Part shown: in pieces, positions 1-7,620 of the stretch
Numbering within the stretch: the first letter of the stretch is position 1
Layout of the letters: each line of letters opens with the position of its first letter
Origin: Phytohabitans sp036906915
GTDB lineage: Bacteria > Actinomycetota > Actinomycetes > Mycobacteriales > Micromonosporaceae
NCBI RefSeq assembly: GCF_036906915.1
Contig: NZ_JBAKHX010000009.1
Span: 62,001-126,000, forward strand
Direction: 5' to 3'
DNA: 64,000 nt
Program-made: the position numbers and the translations under genes
Notes under the pieces: generated by a model
The model's input: the letters and a program-made list of their open reading frames with translations, nothing else
What the model was told of the DNA's origin: nothing
Database searches by the model: none

Positions 1-280
1 CGGCCTCGGCGGGGCAGGCGAACGTGGTGCGGCACTCCTCACGGCAGCAGGTGCGCACCGCGTCTCGGGCCAGGAATGCTGCGGTGGTGACTGTGTAGGG
101 GTGGCCGGCGGGGGTGCACATCAGCCGGATCTCGTTGGTGGGGTCCAGATCGCCGGTGGGTGTGACGCGGTAGGTGGCGCTGCCGGAGGCGGCGACCACG
201 CCGCAGGTTGGGCAGCGGGTGTAGACGGTGTCGAAGTCGGGGCACCCGTCGACGAATTCGTAGAAGGGAACGGTGGCCAT
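1..280 (-). CDS. Zinc-ribbon-like small protein, C-terminus cut by window edge
   Basis: Reading from an ATG at 280 gives MATVPFYEFVDGCPDF, then a CPTC pair, a CTPAGHPY stretch and a CCREEC cluster, so it probably binds zinc. The frame is still open at base 1. A TAAGGA ribosome site overlaps the stop of the recombinase gene 12 bases upstream, so it is the last visible gene of the recombinase operon. I do not recognise the family. A role with the recombinase is only suggested by position. Confidence 0.7.
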   Translation of the reverse strand, partial: MATVPFYEFVDGCPDFDTVYTRCPTCGVVAASGSATYRVTPTGDLDPTNEIRLMCTPAGHPYTVTTAAFLARDAVRTCCREECRTTFACPAEA

Positions 281-292
281 CGGCGGCGATCC

Positions 293-1192
293 TTATTCGA
301 AGATCCGCTCGACGACCTCGGCCTGTTCGGCTGGGCCGACGCGGAAGTAGCGGGCGCTGGACTCGATGGAGGCGTGGCCGAGCAGGGCCTGGACATGGGC
401 GGGGTCGGCGCCGCCTTGGCGTAGCCGGGTGGCGTAGGTGTGCCTCAGCCGGTGCGGTCGCAGGCCGGGGATGCCGGCGGCGTCGCCGACGGCGAGCACG
501 ACCTGGGTGATGCCGGAGATGGTCAGCGGGCCGCGTTGCCCGGTCCACAGTGGTCCTGGCTGGTTGCTGCGGAGGCGTATCCACGCGCTGATCCGTTCCC
601 GGGCGATCGCGGGCAGCGGCACCCACCGAACTTCGTCGCCTTTGCCGTGCAGCCGGATCTTGCCGGTGCGGGCGGTGATGGCGACGTCTTCGAGGTCGAG
701 GCGGGCGCATTCCTCGACGCGGGCACCGGCGTACAGCAGCACGTCGACGATCGCGGCGTCCCGTTCGCCGCGGCGCGCGGCGGCCCGTTCCACCGCCCCT
801 TGCTGGTGGCGCGTGAGTGCATCCGGTTCCCCGGGCCGGGGCACCTGGGCGCGCTTGACGTCGATGCGCAGCCCGGCGGCGTGGTCGTACATGAGGGTCA
901 CCGCGGCGAGTGCCTGGTTGACCTTGGCCGGGCTGGCCTTGGCGCGCAGCAGGTGCCGGCGCCAGGCGGTGACGGCGGCCTCGGCGCCGACGACGTCGGC
1001 GAACGCGTCGGGGTGAGCGTCGGTGTGCCGGCCCAGCCAGGTGACGTAGGCGGTGCACTGCCGCCGGTACGCCTTGACCGTGTTGGCGGCCAGCTTGCAC
1101 CGGTCGAGGTAGCGCTCGACCGCGGCCAGGGCCTGCCCGGCGGCCGCGGTGGTGTCGGCGCGGGGGTGCAGGGGGAGGACGTCCGCGGTCAC
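293..1192 (-). CDS. Tyrosine recombinase (integrase/XerD type)
   Basis: 299 aa. The N-terminal half (about residues 15-110) is a SAM-like core-binding domain (YLDRCKLAANTVKAYRRQ). The C-terminal half has the catalytic set: Arg in GARVEECARL, Lys in LHGKGDEVRW, the HRLRHTYATRL box, LGHASIESSARY and its final Tyr. Length is normal for XerC/D-like enzymes without an arm-binding domain. I chose the GTG at 1192 because it overlaps the upstream stop (GTGA); the open frame continues to 1441 but in Arg-rich noise. It probably integrates, excises or resolves dimers of the element. No attachment site was recognised. Confidence 0.9.
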   Translation of the reverse strand: MTADVLPLHPRADTTAAAGQALAAVERYLDRCKLAANTVKAYRRQCTAYVTWLGRHTDAHPDAFADVVGAEAAVTAWRRHLLRAKASPAKVNQALAAVTLMYDHAAGLRIDVKRAQVPRPGEPDALTRHQQGAVERAAARRGERDAAIVDVLLYAGARVEECARLDLEDVAITARTGKIRLHGKGDEVRWVPLPAIARERISAWIRLRSNQPGPLWTGQRGPLTISGITQVVLAVGDAAGIPGLRPHRLRHTYATRLRQGGADPAHVQALLGHASIESSARYFRVGPAEQAEVVERIFE

Positions 1193-1608
1193 CGGTTGCC
1201 GTCCATGGCGGTGCCGCCGACGACTCGCACCGCCGGGGGCCGTGGCTCGAGGCCGAAGGCTTCGGCCGCGGCCCGGTCGAGGTGCAGCTGCCGCTGCGCG
1301 GCTCCGTCCTGGCAAGACCGGGGCATCCCACGGCAGGCGAGGAACTGATCCCCGGTGGCCGGGTCGGCGACGACCTGGACGTACCTGCTGCGCAGCGCTA
1401 GCCAGTCGTGGCCGGCGTGGTCGGCGCCGCACAGCGCGCACTTCGGTTCCGTGAGCGGGTGAGCCTCCACCAGAGCGGCCAGCGCCCGGTCCTCGCTGAC
1501 CCGCGGGGTGGTCCGGGCGCCGCAGGTGCAGACCGCGTAGACCCTCCCGCCCGATGGGACCAGGCCGTCGATGAGATGGACCCGCCGTGGGGCAGCGGGC
1601 GCCGTCAT
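1189..1608 (-). CDS. Small protein with CxC and CxxC pairs
   Basis: 139 aa from ATG 1608. It has a CTCGARTTPRVSEDRAL stretch, a KCALCGADHAGHDW knuckle and a later LACRGMPRSC pair, which suggests a metal site. The C-terminus (QLHLDRAAAEAFGLEPRPP) looks like a linker plus helix. It overlaps the gene on each side by 4 bases and sits directly before the recombinase, so it could be an accessory factor. The family is unknown to me. Confidence 0.7.
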   Translation of the reverse strand: MTAPAAPRRVHLIDGLVPSGGRVYAVCTCGARTTPRVSEDRALAALVEAHPLTEPKCALCGADHAGHDWLALRSRYVQVVADPATGDQFLACRGMPRSCQDGAAQRQLHLDRAAAEAFGLEPRPPAVRVVGGTAMDGNR

Positions 1609-1934
1609 GCCCGGTCGCCTTCCACCGGGGCGGGACGCCCCGTCCAGTACGAATCGTGGCCGGATTCCACGTACTGGCGCGTGGCGCCGATCGCGTCTTC
1701 TGGACTGAAGTAGGTGCGGAACAGCTTCCACCATGCCTCGTACTCCGCCTGCTGTTTGGGCGCCAAGGCGCGTGGTGCGCGTTGGTAGTACTCGACCGCC
1801 GGCGCGGCGATGGCGAACAGTTCGGAGCGCGTCATGGCGGCGATCTGCTCCTCGGTGGGCAGCGCGCCGGGGCGCGGCGGCCGCGGGTGACCCCAGTCGA
1901 CCTCGGCCACGCGATCGTGGCGCTGGCTCGTCAT
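1605..1934 (-). CDS. Hypothetical protein of the recombinase operon
   Basis: 109 aa from ATG 1934, overlapping the ParA-like gene upstream and the CxxC gene downstream by 4 bases each. Helical and aromatic-rich in the middle (ALAPKQQAEYEAWWKLF), with no motif I recognise. The coupling supports a real gene. Confidence 0.65.
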   Translation of the reverse strand: MTSQRHDRVAEVDWGHPRPPRPGALPTEEQIAAMTRSELFAIAAPAVEYYQRAPRALAPKQQAEYEAWWKLFRTYFSPEDAIGATRQYVESGHDSYWTGRPAPVEGDRA

Positions 1935-2260
1935 CGCGCGCGGCGCGGGTCGTCGGGGTCGACCAGCGGGAGGAGGTCGGGTCTCGGGGGAACATCGATG
2001 AGGATCAGGTCGTACTGGCTGGTGGCCCGCTCGACCGCGGAGCGCAGCTGCGCGTGGCGGTCCCCGTCGTCGAGCCGGGGAGCGCCGTCAGTGTCCGTGA
2101 TGAGCACCGGCTTGGTGGGCAGGGCGCCGAGGTGCACCGTGGAGGTGGTCTTGCCGACGCTGCCCTTCCCGGAGGCGAGCGCCGCTGCGACGTCGGCGAG
2201 GGTTACGGACGGGGCGTCGTTGGTGCGGTCGGTGTCGGCGTGCTCGGGGGTCTCGGCCAC
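1931..2260 (-). CDS. Miniature ParA-like P-loop protein
   Basis: Only 109 aa against about 200-260 for a ParA ATPase. It keeps a deviant Walker A (SGKGSVGKTTSTVHLG, where ParA has KGGVGKTT), an ITDTD stretch like the ParA LxDxD motif, and a Walker B-like LILIDVPPRPD. The usual C-terminal half is missing. It leads the operon and lies just downstream of four TTATCCGCTGA-type repeats, as expected of a partition locus. It may be an active mini-ParA, a decoy or a decaying gene; the intact coupling to the next gene argues against simple decay. Confidence 0.65.
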   Translation of the reverse strand: MAETPEHADTDRTNDAPSVTLADVAAALASGKGSVGKTTSTVHLGALPTKPVLITDTDGAPRLDDGDRHAQLRSAVERATSQYDLILIDVPPRPDLLPLVDPDDPRRAR

Positions 2261-2274
2261 GGGCCGTCTCCTTG

Positions 2275-2373
2275 TTATCCGCTGAGTTTCGGCCCGGGTT
2301 TCGTGGCCGCTGGGACTACGTTATCCGCTGAGATCCTACCGTGGCTCAGCGGATAAGAGTAGTTATCCCCTGA
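2275..2373. promoter_or_regulatory. Four TTATCCGCTGA repeats (operator, iteron or centromere-like)
   Basis: TTATCCGCTGA occurs at 2275-2285 and 2321-2331 (46 bp apart), inverted at 2346-2356, and as TTATCCCCTGA at 2363-2373. The last two form a 14-bp-arm palindrome with one mismatch around GAGTAG. They lie 15-113 bp upstream of the ParA-like start. They could be a ParB-type site, iterons or an autoregulatory operator. The inverted pair alone could also act as a terminator. Confidence 0.7.
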
Positions 2374-2632
2374 GCCGTGTGGAGTCCCTCAAGGCGCCTC
2401 GCATGAACATGTGATCGTCGACCACCCGCCGCCGCGGACCGGCGTGCTCGGCCAACAACCGCCGCACCGCCGGCGGCCGCGCATCCGCCCGCCCATCAGC
2501 ACCCATCACCAGGCGTCGATGATGCAGCAGCGGTACGACACATTCGCCGCACCGCGTAACGACTCCGGCCGCCCTCCGGGCCCGAGCTCGGCCGCCCACC
2601 GTCCGGGCCACGGTAGGTCGGTCGGGTGCCAA
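2363..2632 (-). CDS. Possible small protein with one CxxC pair (uncertain)
   Basis: An 89-codon frame from a TTG at 2632 includes VTRCGECVVPLLHHRR and ends RDSTRLRG, with its TAA inside the last TTATCC repeat. Composition is acceptable but Arg-rich and no family is visible. Most of 2374-2930 otherwise holds nothing I can support. Confidence 0.3.
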   Translation of the reverse strand: MAPDRPTVARTVGGRARARRAAGVVTRCGECVVPLLHHRRLVMGADGRADARPPAVRRLLAEHAGPRRRVVDDHMFMRGALRDSTRLRG

Positions 2633-2932
2633 CCCCGTTCAGCGGGGGCAGATGCCGCGCGGGCTTAGTCAGGCCAGAGATCCCGCAGTAGGCCGAGACA
2701 CTTAGCCGGCGCGCCCTCGGACAAATACCTGGCGCTCAACATTGCGGTCGCCCTCGCAGCGAAGTTCGGGGCACGGCGGGCGCGCGTCGCCGTGGGTTGG
2801 CCGGCTGCGCGGCGCGGATCGGCCGGGCGCGGGTGTGAGGGCTCGGGGTACCGACGGGGCAGGCTCCGCGCGCGGCGGCGGGCTGTGACCTTGGGTCTGG
2901 GTGCGTCGCCGGCCGGCGAGTGATCGACGTCC

Positions 2933-2967
2933 TTGCATCGTGGCAGACGCGGGCTATGGTCCAGAAC
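2933..2967 (+). promoter_or_regulatory. Promoter for a probably leaderless transcript
   Basis: TTGCAT (2933-2938), 16 bp, TATGGT (2955-2960), then 7 bases to the ATG at 2968. Transcription would start at or next to the start codon. Confidence 0.55.
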
Positions 2968-3408
2968 ATGCCAGATACACGGGGACGGCGAGACGCGGAG
3001 AAACGCGCCCGCGAATTGCTCAGCGGCAAGGTCGCGTTCATCGGCGACGTGGGACAAGCGGCGGCGGAGCGTGTCGCCGCGCAGGAAGGAGTGCAGGCGG
3101 CCCGAGAGCGGGCGCGCGAGTTGATCGAGCAAGCCCGCCGTGAAGGCGACCGGTTGATCGAGCAGGCTCGGTCGCGGGTGTCCGACGCTGACGCGGGGTA
3201 TGCCGAGGCGTTCCGGCGGGCGGTGCAGGAGGGCTGGTCGGCGGCGATGCTGACCGCGATGGGGTATGCGGCACCACCGCGGCCCGCGCGTCGGGTGGCG
3301 CAGTCGTCGACACCGGATGATGCGGTGCGGGCGGTGCCTGCCGTGCCGGCGCAGCGACCGGTCGAGCCGGTCGTCGACGAGCAGATGCGCGAGGCGACGG
3401 CGGCGTAG
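2968..3408 (+). CDS. Coiled-coil hypothetical protein
   Basis: 146 aa. Residues about 5-75 are charged and helical with heptad-like spacing (ARERARELIEQARREGDRLI), predicting a coiled coil. A YAEAFRRAVQEGW segment follows, then a Pro/Ala-rich tail. The ATG at 2968 was chosen over 2956 because it lies 7 bases from the -10 box. It is the only plus-strand gene in the first 24 kb and faces the next gene across a shared terminator. No family recognised. Confidence 0.7.
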   Translation: MPDTRGRRDAEKRARELLSGKVAFIGDVGQAAAERVAAQEGVQAARERARELIEQARREGDRLIEQARSRVSDADAGYAEAFRRAVQEGWSAAMLTAMGYAAPPRPARRVAQSSTPDDAVRAVPAVPAQRPVEPVVDEQMREATAA

Positions 3409-3455
3409 ACGGGTCAGAGACGTTCAGCGGGGGACGGCTCTTACTCGAACACACG

Positions 3456-3485
3456 GAAGGCCACGTCCCGGTGGACGTGGCCTTC
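3456..3485. terminator. Bidirectional terminator hairpin
   Basis: 13-bp perfect arms GAAGGCCACGTCC and GGACGTGGCCTTC around CGGT, between two convergent genes. Confidence 0.8.
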
Positions 3486-3499
3486 TGCGTGAGCCGTGG

Positions 3500-4159
3500 C
3501 TAGTTCGAGGCGGCGGCGAGCCGATCCCGGGCTTGCTTGAGCAGAAACTGGGCCAGAGAGTGGCTGACCCCGAGGGCGGCCGCCAGCTCGGTGTAACTCA
3601 TGTCACCGCCGGCGCCGCGCAGTGCGTTCACCGCGTCGTCGATGGTCGGGCTGTCGCCGCCTTTGCGGCCGGCACCGGCCCGCTCGCCGGGCCGGTTGTC
3701 CAGCCAGGCGATCATGCGACTGCGTTTCCAGGAGTACCGCTTGCCGGTGCCCCGGTAGTCCTCCTCGTCGTCGGGCTTCAGCAGGTAGCCGTCACGGCCG
3801 GCGTCCCACTCGGGCTTGGAAGTCTGGACGTACCGCTTCCACGTGCCCTGGGTAATGCCGGCTGCGGCCCGGAACGTGGTGGCGGGAAGCAGTTCGTCGG
3901 GGTCGCCGTCGCGCAGCCAGGCCGGTGCACGGCGGGGGGTGTCGGGGTGCTGCTCCCGCAAGGCGTCGGCGTGCGCGTCGAGGTCGTCGAGGGCGTACCA
4001 CTCACGGCGGTCCTCGGTGCCGATCGAGGCGGGAAAGCCGGAGGTTGGCCGCTGTTTCGGGGAGGCGCGCAGGGCGATCGTTTGTACGGAGACGCCGAGC
4101 ACCTCGGCGGCGCCGGCGCGGTCGGTCGCGCGGCGTCCGTTGATGGTGCGGATCTCCAC
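3500..4159 (-). CDS. Multi-HTH DNA-binding protein
   Basis: 219 aa from a GTG at 4159. Three helix-turn-helix-like stretches are visible: AGAAEVLGVSVQTIALR near the N-terminus, AAGITQGTWKRYVQTS in the middle and AALGVSHSLAQFLLKQAR at the C-terminus. The basic GTGKRYSWKRSRMIAWL region may also touch DNA. An in-frame ATG at 4372 would add 71 low-quality residues across a palindrome-rich stretch, so I preferred the GTG. Likely a regulator or replication/excision factor of the element. Confidence 0.6.
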   Translation of the reverse strand: MEIRTINGRRATDRAGAAEVLGVSVQTIALRASPKQRPTSGFPASIGTEDRREWYALDDLDAHADALREQHPDTPRRAPAWLRDGDPDELLPATTFRAAAGITQGTWKRYVQTSKPEWDAGRDGYLLKPDDEEDYRGTGKRYSWKRSRMIAWLDNRPGERAGAGRKGGDSPTIDDAVNALRGAGGDMSYTELAAALGVSHSLAQFLLKQARDRLAAASN

Positions 4160-4196
4160 GTTTGGTACCCCGCTGACGGCCTGGCCCGGATAGGGG

Positions 4197-4265
4197 GGAT
4201 GGCCGGGGGCCGCAGAGCGGCGCCCGGGGCGGTGAAGCCCCGAGCCGGCAAAGCCCCGGCCATCC
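4197..4265. repeat. Nested inverted repeat in an intergenic stretch
   Basis: Outer arms GGATGGCCGGGG (4197-4208) and CCCCGGCCATCC (4254-4265) enclose a second hairpin, GGGGC-GGTGAA-GCCCC. The surrounding 4160-4438 holds no gene I can support. It could be a terminator for the methylase-like gene or a DNA cruciform. Confidence 0.5.
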
Positions 4266-4438
4266 TTCAGGAACCCCCGACGCGGAAAGGATCCGGTCGA
4301 GAGGTTTTCGATGGTACCGGTCGCGTGGGTGTGGTTGGCATCTGAGTTCCGGCGGTGTGTCGTGGTCGGCACGGCGGCGTTCCCTTCGAGGTGGCCGGCG
4401 CCCGGCCCGGATTGCGGCGGGTCGGGCGTCGGCAGGGG

Positions 4439-5365
4439 TCAGGCTGCGGGTGGTTCGAGGGCGGTGGTCAGCATGTCTAGGACGACGATCTGCCGGGCGA
4501 CCTGCAGGCCGATGATGCCGTCGTTGCGGTCCTGGACGGCGCGGTCGATCCAGTGCGGGTCGAGGCCGTCGTCGCAGCCGATGACCACGTTCGGGCCGAG
4601 TCCCCACAGGTGGGCGTTGACGGCCAGGCACGCCGCGGCGAGGGGGTCGATGTCGTTGGCGTACCAGGTGTGATCGGCAGGGTCGAGGCCCCGCTGTCGA
4701 AGGGCGCGCGCCGCGCCGCACAGCAGGGCGCCGGTGCCGGCGGCCGGGTCCAGGATCGACTGGCCGGGTGGTCGTTCGGTCGCTTTGGTGGCTTCGGCCA
4801 TGAGCCCGCCGAGGTTGATGAGGGCCAGCGCCTCGGCCACCGGCTGCGGGGTGTAGAACTGGCCCCGGCCGGCTTTGCTGCGGTGGCTGCGCAGCATCTG
4901 CAGCAGGTTGCCGAGCAGGTCGGTTTCGCGGCACTGGTCGATGTCGGCGGCGAAGGTGAGGATGCCGGCCCGCAACGCGGCCCGGACTGCGGTGTGCGCG
5001 CCGGACAGCTGCCAGTCGCTGGGGTTGTCGTGCAGCCAGGAGATCAGCGGCATGACGCGGACGGCGAGGTCCGGGCGGGTCGTGACGAACGCGCGCCAGA
5101 TGCCGCGCAGGAGGCGGGCGAGGTCGGCCGGGTCGAGCCGGGCGACCAGCTGCGCGGGGTCGGGGCCGTCCGGGTCGGCGCGACCGCCGCACAGGCTGAG
5201 CGCCGCCACGACGGACACCGGGATGTGCAGGTCGGTTCCGGTGGAGTGGTGGCGGCTCCAGGCGACGTCGACGGCTTCGGCGATCCGCCACGCGTGGCTG
5301 CTGGCGTCGCCGGGCCGGCGCGGGCCGCGGGGCGTGACGGGGCGGCTGGATCGAGGGGTGGACAT
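4439..5365 (-). CDS. N-6 DNA methylase-like SAM-binding protein
   Basis: 308 aa. The core has the HsdM/N-6 methylase signatures GRGQFYTPQPVAEAL (about 168-182) and LDPAAGTGALLCGAA (SAM motif I), then YANDIDPLAAACLAVNAHL. I do not see the catalytic (N/D)PP(Y/F) tetrad, so either catalysis is lost, it is split onto another protein, or this is a SAM-binding partner. The N-terminal 130 residues are helical and lack a recognisable specificity domain. It stands 84 bp downstream of the four-gene modification cassette and on the same strand. Confidence 0.75.
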   Translation of the reverse strand: MSTPRSSRPVTPRGPRRPGDASSHAWRIAEAVDVAWSRHHSTGTDLHIPVSVVAALSLCGGRADPDGPDPAQLVARLDPADLARLLRGIWRAFVTTRPDLAVRVMPLISWLHDNPSDWQLSGAHTAVRAALRAGILTFAADIDQCRETDLLGNLLQMLRSHRSKAGRGQFYTPQPVAEALALINLGGLMAEATKATERPPGQSILDPAAGTGALLCGAARALRQRGLDPADHTWYANDIDPLAAACLAVNAHLWGLGPNVVIGCDDGLDPHWIDRAVQDRNDGIIGLQVARQIVVLDMLTTALEPPAA

Positions 5366-5449
5366 GGTGCGCTCCTTGTCAGCACAGGGTTGGTGGACAG
5401 CGGTCGGGTGGCCACCGCGCGGGTGGGCCGCGCGGGTGGGCCGGGGCGT

Positions 5450-6643
5450 TCACGGGATGAGCGGGGCGGTGCCGAATAGCGCGAGTTGCTGTTCGGTGGT
5501 GGTGGAGCGCCAGAGCCGCTCGAAGCCGGTGCGCTGCTTGTCGATTGCGCCGGCGGGGGCGACCAGGAGCAGATGCTCGGCGGTCGGGTACGGCAATGCC
5601 GCGCGGCGCAGCCAGGCTCGGTGCACGCCGATGTCGTCGACGTCGACGGGCACGCCCGCGGCGGCCGCGCGGCGGGCGAGGTCGGCGCGCAGGGTGGCGT
5701 GGTCGCCGGTGGCGAGCTGACGCAGGCTGCGCCAGGCAGTGCCCTTGCGGTCGGCCTGGCCGCGGCGGGCGGTGTAGACCCGCCGGATCTCGATCAGGTT
5801 CCACGCGCCGGTGGCGCGCCGCTGTGCGGTCTGACGCAGCGCGGCGGTGAAGCCGTGCCGGGCCGCGAACTGGTGCGCGCTGGTGCGGCCGAACAGCTTG
5901 GAGCGTGGGTTGCACGCCAGCGCCGCGTACTCGAGGTCGAGTGCGTCGTGGGCCGCGTCGGGTTCGCGGCGCCACCGCTCGGCGAGTTCGTCGGGATTGG
6001 TCGCGCTGAATGGGCAGTAGGTGCAGCAGCTGCGCTGCCACCGGACCCCGTAGACGTCGGCCAGGTACGCGTGCGCCCGGGTGCGGTCCCAGTCCCACCG
6101 CGCCAGCGGGTAGAAGGGCCGGCGCGCGTTGCGGGTGTAGCTGGTGTCGCGGGTGATGCGGGCTTGTTCGTGGGCGCCGAACCCGATGACGTGGGTGTAG
6201 TCGCCGCCGATGTGGTCGGCGATCCACGCGTCCAGGGGCTCCCCCTTGGCGCGGATCGAGCAGCGTCGCTGGCCGTGGGCGACCTGGGGCACGGTGGCGT
6301 TGGCGCGCAGTTCATCGGATAGCCGCCACGGGCCGCGCATGTGCATGGCGGTCGGGGCGCGGCTGTCGTCGAGGACGGCGTACCCGGCGGCGCTGGACTG
6401 CCCGGCGCGGGACAGCTGCACGTATCGAACGCTGTTGTGCCGCAGCAGGGGCAGAACGTGGGTGGTCATGAGTTCGCCAGTGGTGGCGTACTCGTCGCCG
6501 GTCATCGCGGTGAGCACGACCAGGCGGTCCAGGTCGAAGCCGCGGCTGTCGGGGTCGAGTAGCCAGCGGGTGAGCAGCGCGACGCTGTCGGTGCCCATGC
6601 CGAGGCTGAGCACGACCGGCCGGTTCGGGTCGATGGCGTTCAT
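5450..6643 (-). CDS. PP-loop (PAPS reductase-like) enzyme
   Basis: 397 aa. The N-terminal VVLSLGMGTDSVALLTRWL is a PP-loop (normally SGGxDS), the AMP-forming nucleotide site of PAPS reductases, QueC, TtcA and DndC. A Cys cluster follows in the middle (QRSCCTYCPFSATNPDEL), as in thiolation and PAPS-like family members. It overlaps the Mom-like gene by 4 bases, so the two are co-translated. In this context activation of a substrate for DNA base modification is more likely than sulfate assimilation (inference). Confidence 0.8.
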   Translation of the reverse strand: MNAIDPNRPVVLSLGMGTDSVALLTRWLLDPDSRGFDLDRLVVLTAMTGDEYATTGELMTTHVLPLLRHNSVRYVQLSRAGQSSAAGYAVLDDSRAPTAMHMRGPWRLSDELRANATVPQVAHGQRRCSIRAKGEPLDAWIADHIGGDYTHVIGFGAHEQARITRDTSYTRNARRPFYPLARWDWDRTRAHAYLADVYGVRWQRSCCTYCPFSATNPDELAERWRREPDAAHDALDLEYAALACNPRSKLFGRTSAHQFAARHGFTAALRQTAQRRATGAWNLIEIRRVYTARRGQADRKGTAWRSLRQLATGDHATLRADLARRAAAAGVPVDVDDIGVHRAWLRRAALPYPTAEHLLLVAPAGAIDKQRTGFERLWRSTTTEQQLALFGTAPLIP

Positions 6644-7620
6644 CGGGGCCGTCCCGTGGGTACGGCGACCGATGGGAATATGTGGGTTGGGTATGGGCCG
6701 TCGACGACGCCTCGGATGTCGACCCGGCGGCGTTGTTTGCGTGGGCCGGTGGGCCAGGCGAATTTGTAGTTGCCGGGGTGGTCGTACTCGACGACGCCGA
6801 GGTCTTTGAGCGTGCCGTTGAACCAGGCCGTCAGGTCGGTGCCGGGTTTCGGTGCGGTTGCGCCGAGTTTGATCAGCCTTTGGATGACGCCCTGGGCGCC
6901 GCGTTCGCCGCCGACGATTTTGCTGGCGCTGCGGCCGACCAGGGTGGTGCCGTCGGGGAGCAGGAGGTGGACTCTGGCGCGGCCGCGCTTGAGTTGCCGG
7001 CCTGACATGGCGGCGTAGACGGTGCCGCAGTGACCGGGGGTGAGGATTTCGACGGTGCCGTCGGGCTGGATGCGGTGGCGCCCAACGGGGTCGCAGTAGG
7101 CCAGCACGCCACGGACGCCGAGCCGGCCGGCCAGCCGGAGAGACCGGGCGCAGAACCATGACTCGGCCGGCGCCAAAACGCGGTCGAGCAGCACGAGCCT
7201 GTTGAGCTCAAGGGCCTGCTTGTACGGGGTGAGGCCGGGGAAGGTGGCGGGGAGTACGAACCGGTTCATCGGGTTGCCGAGGGTCAACGCGCCGACGATC
7301 TGCCCGCGTTTGTGCGCCCGGCCCGGTTCGGGCAGGCAGTCTCTGCGCAGCGGCTGCAGGTCCAGCCATTGGGCGTCGGGGTCGGGGTCGGGCCAGAGGT
7401 CGACTAGGACGTACCCGAGCACGGTGCTGGCTCGGCTGCGGCTGTAGTGATGTTGGGCGATGAACTGGCCGACCGGTGCGGTGCGCAGCGGTGCCACGGT
7501 GTAGCGGGCGGGGTCGAAGCCGCCTTCGCTGGTGGGGCGCCAGGAGTGGTCGCCACGGCGCCATCGCTGGCACCACTGTTCGGCGCCGGGCAGCATGAGC
7601 GCGAGGTGGTTCGTGGTCAT
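6640..7620 (-). CDS. Mom-like DNA adenine modification protein
   Basis: 326 aa. It has the Mom/GNAT-fold pattern: FIAQHHYSRS near residue 55, GNPMNRFVLP, a strand-helix LELNRLVLLDRVLAPAESW, and LGVRGVLAYCDPVGRHR. Phage Mu Mom converts adenine to N6-carbamoylmethyladenine and blocks restriction. This protein is longer than Mu Mom (about 240 aa), with a basic C-terminal extension (RKQRRRVDIRG). It overlaps genes on both sides by 4 bases. The family call is by eye and fairly confident; the base it modifies is unknown. Confidence 0.75.
   Translation of the reverse strand: MTTNHLALMLPGAEQWCQRWRRGDHSWRPTSEGGFDPARYTVAPLRTAPVGQFIAQHHYSRSRASTVLGYVLVDLWPDPDPDAQWLDLQPLRRDCLPEPGRAHKRGQIVGALTLGNPMNRFVLPATFPGLTPYKQALELNRLVLLDRVLAPAESWFCARSLRLAGRLGVRGVLAYCDPVGRHRIQPDGTVEILTPGHCGTVYAAMSGRQLKRGRARVHLLLPDGTTLVGRSASKIVGGERGAQGVIQRLIKLGATAPKPGTDLTAWFNGTLKDLGVVEYDHPGNYKFAWPTGPRKQRRRVDIRGVVDGPYPTHIFPSVAVPTGRPR

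Noticed and set aside
2665..3132. Minus-strand frame opposite the coiled-coil gene
   Set aside because: Arg/Pro/Ser-rich shadow; the plus-strand gene has promoter and sensible composition.
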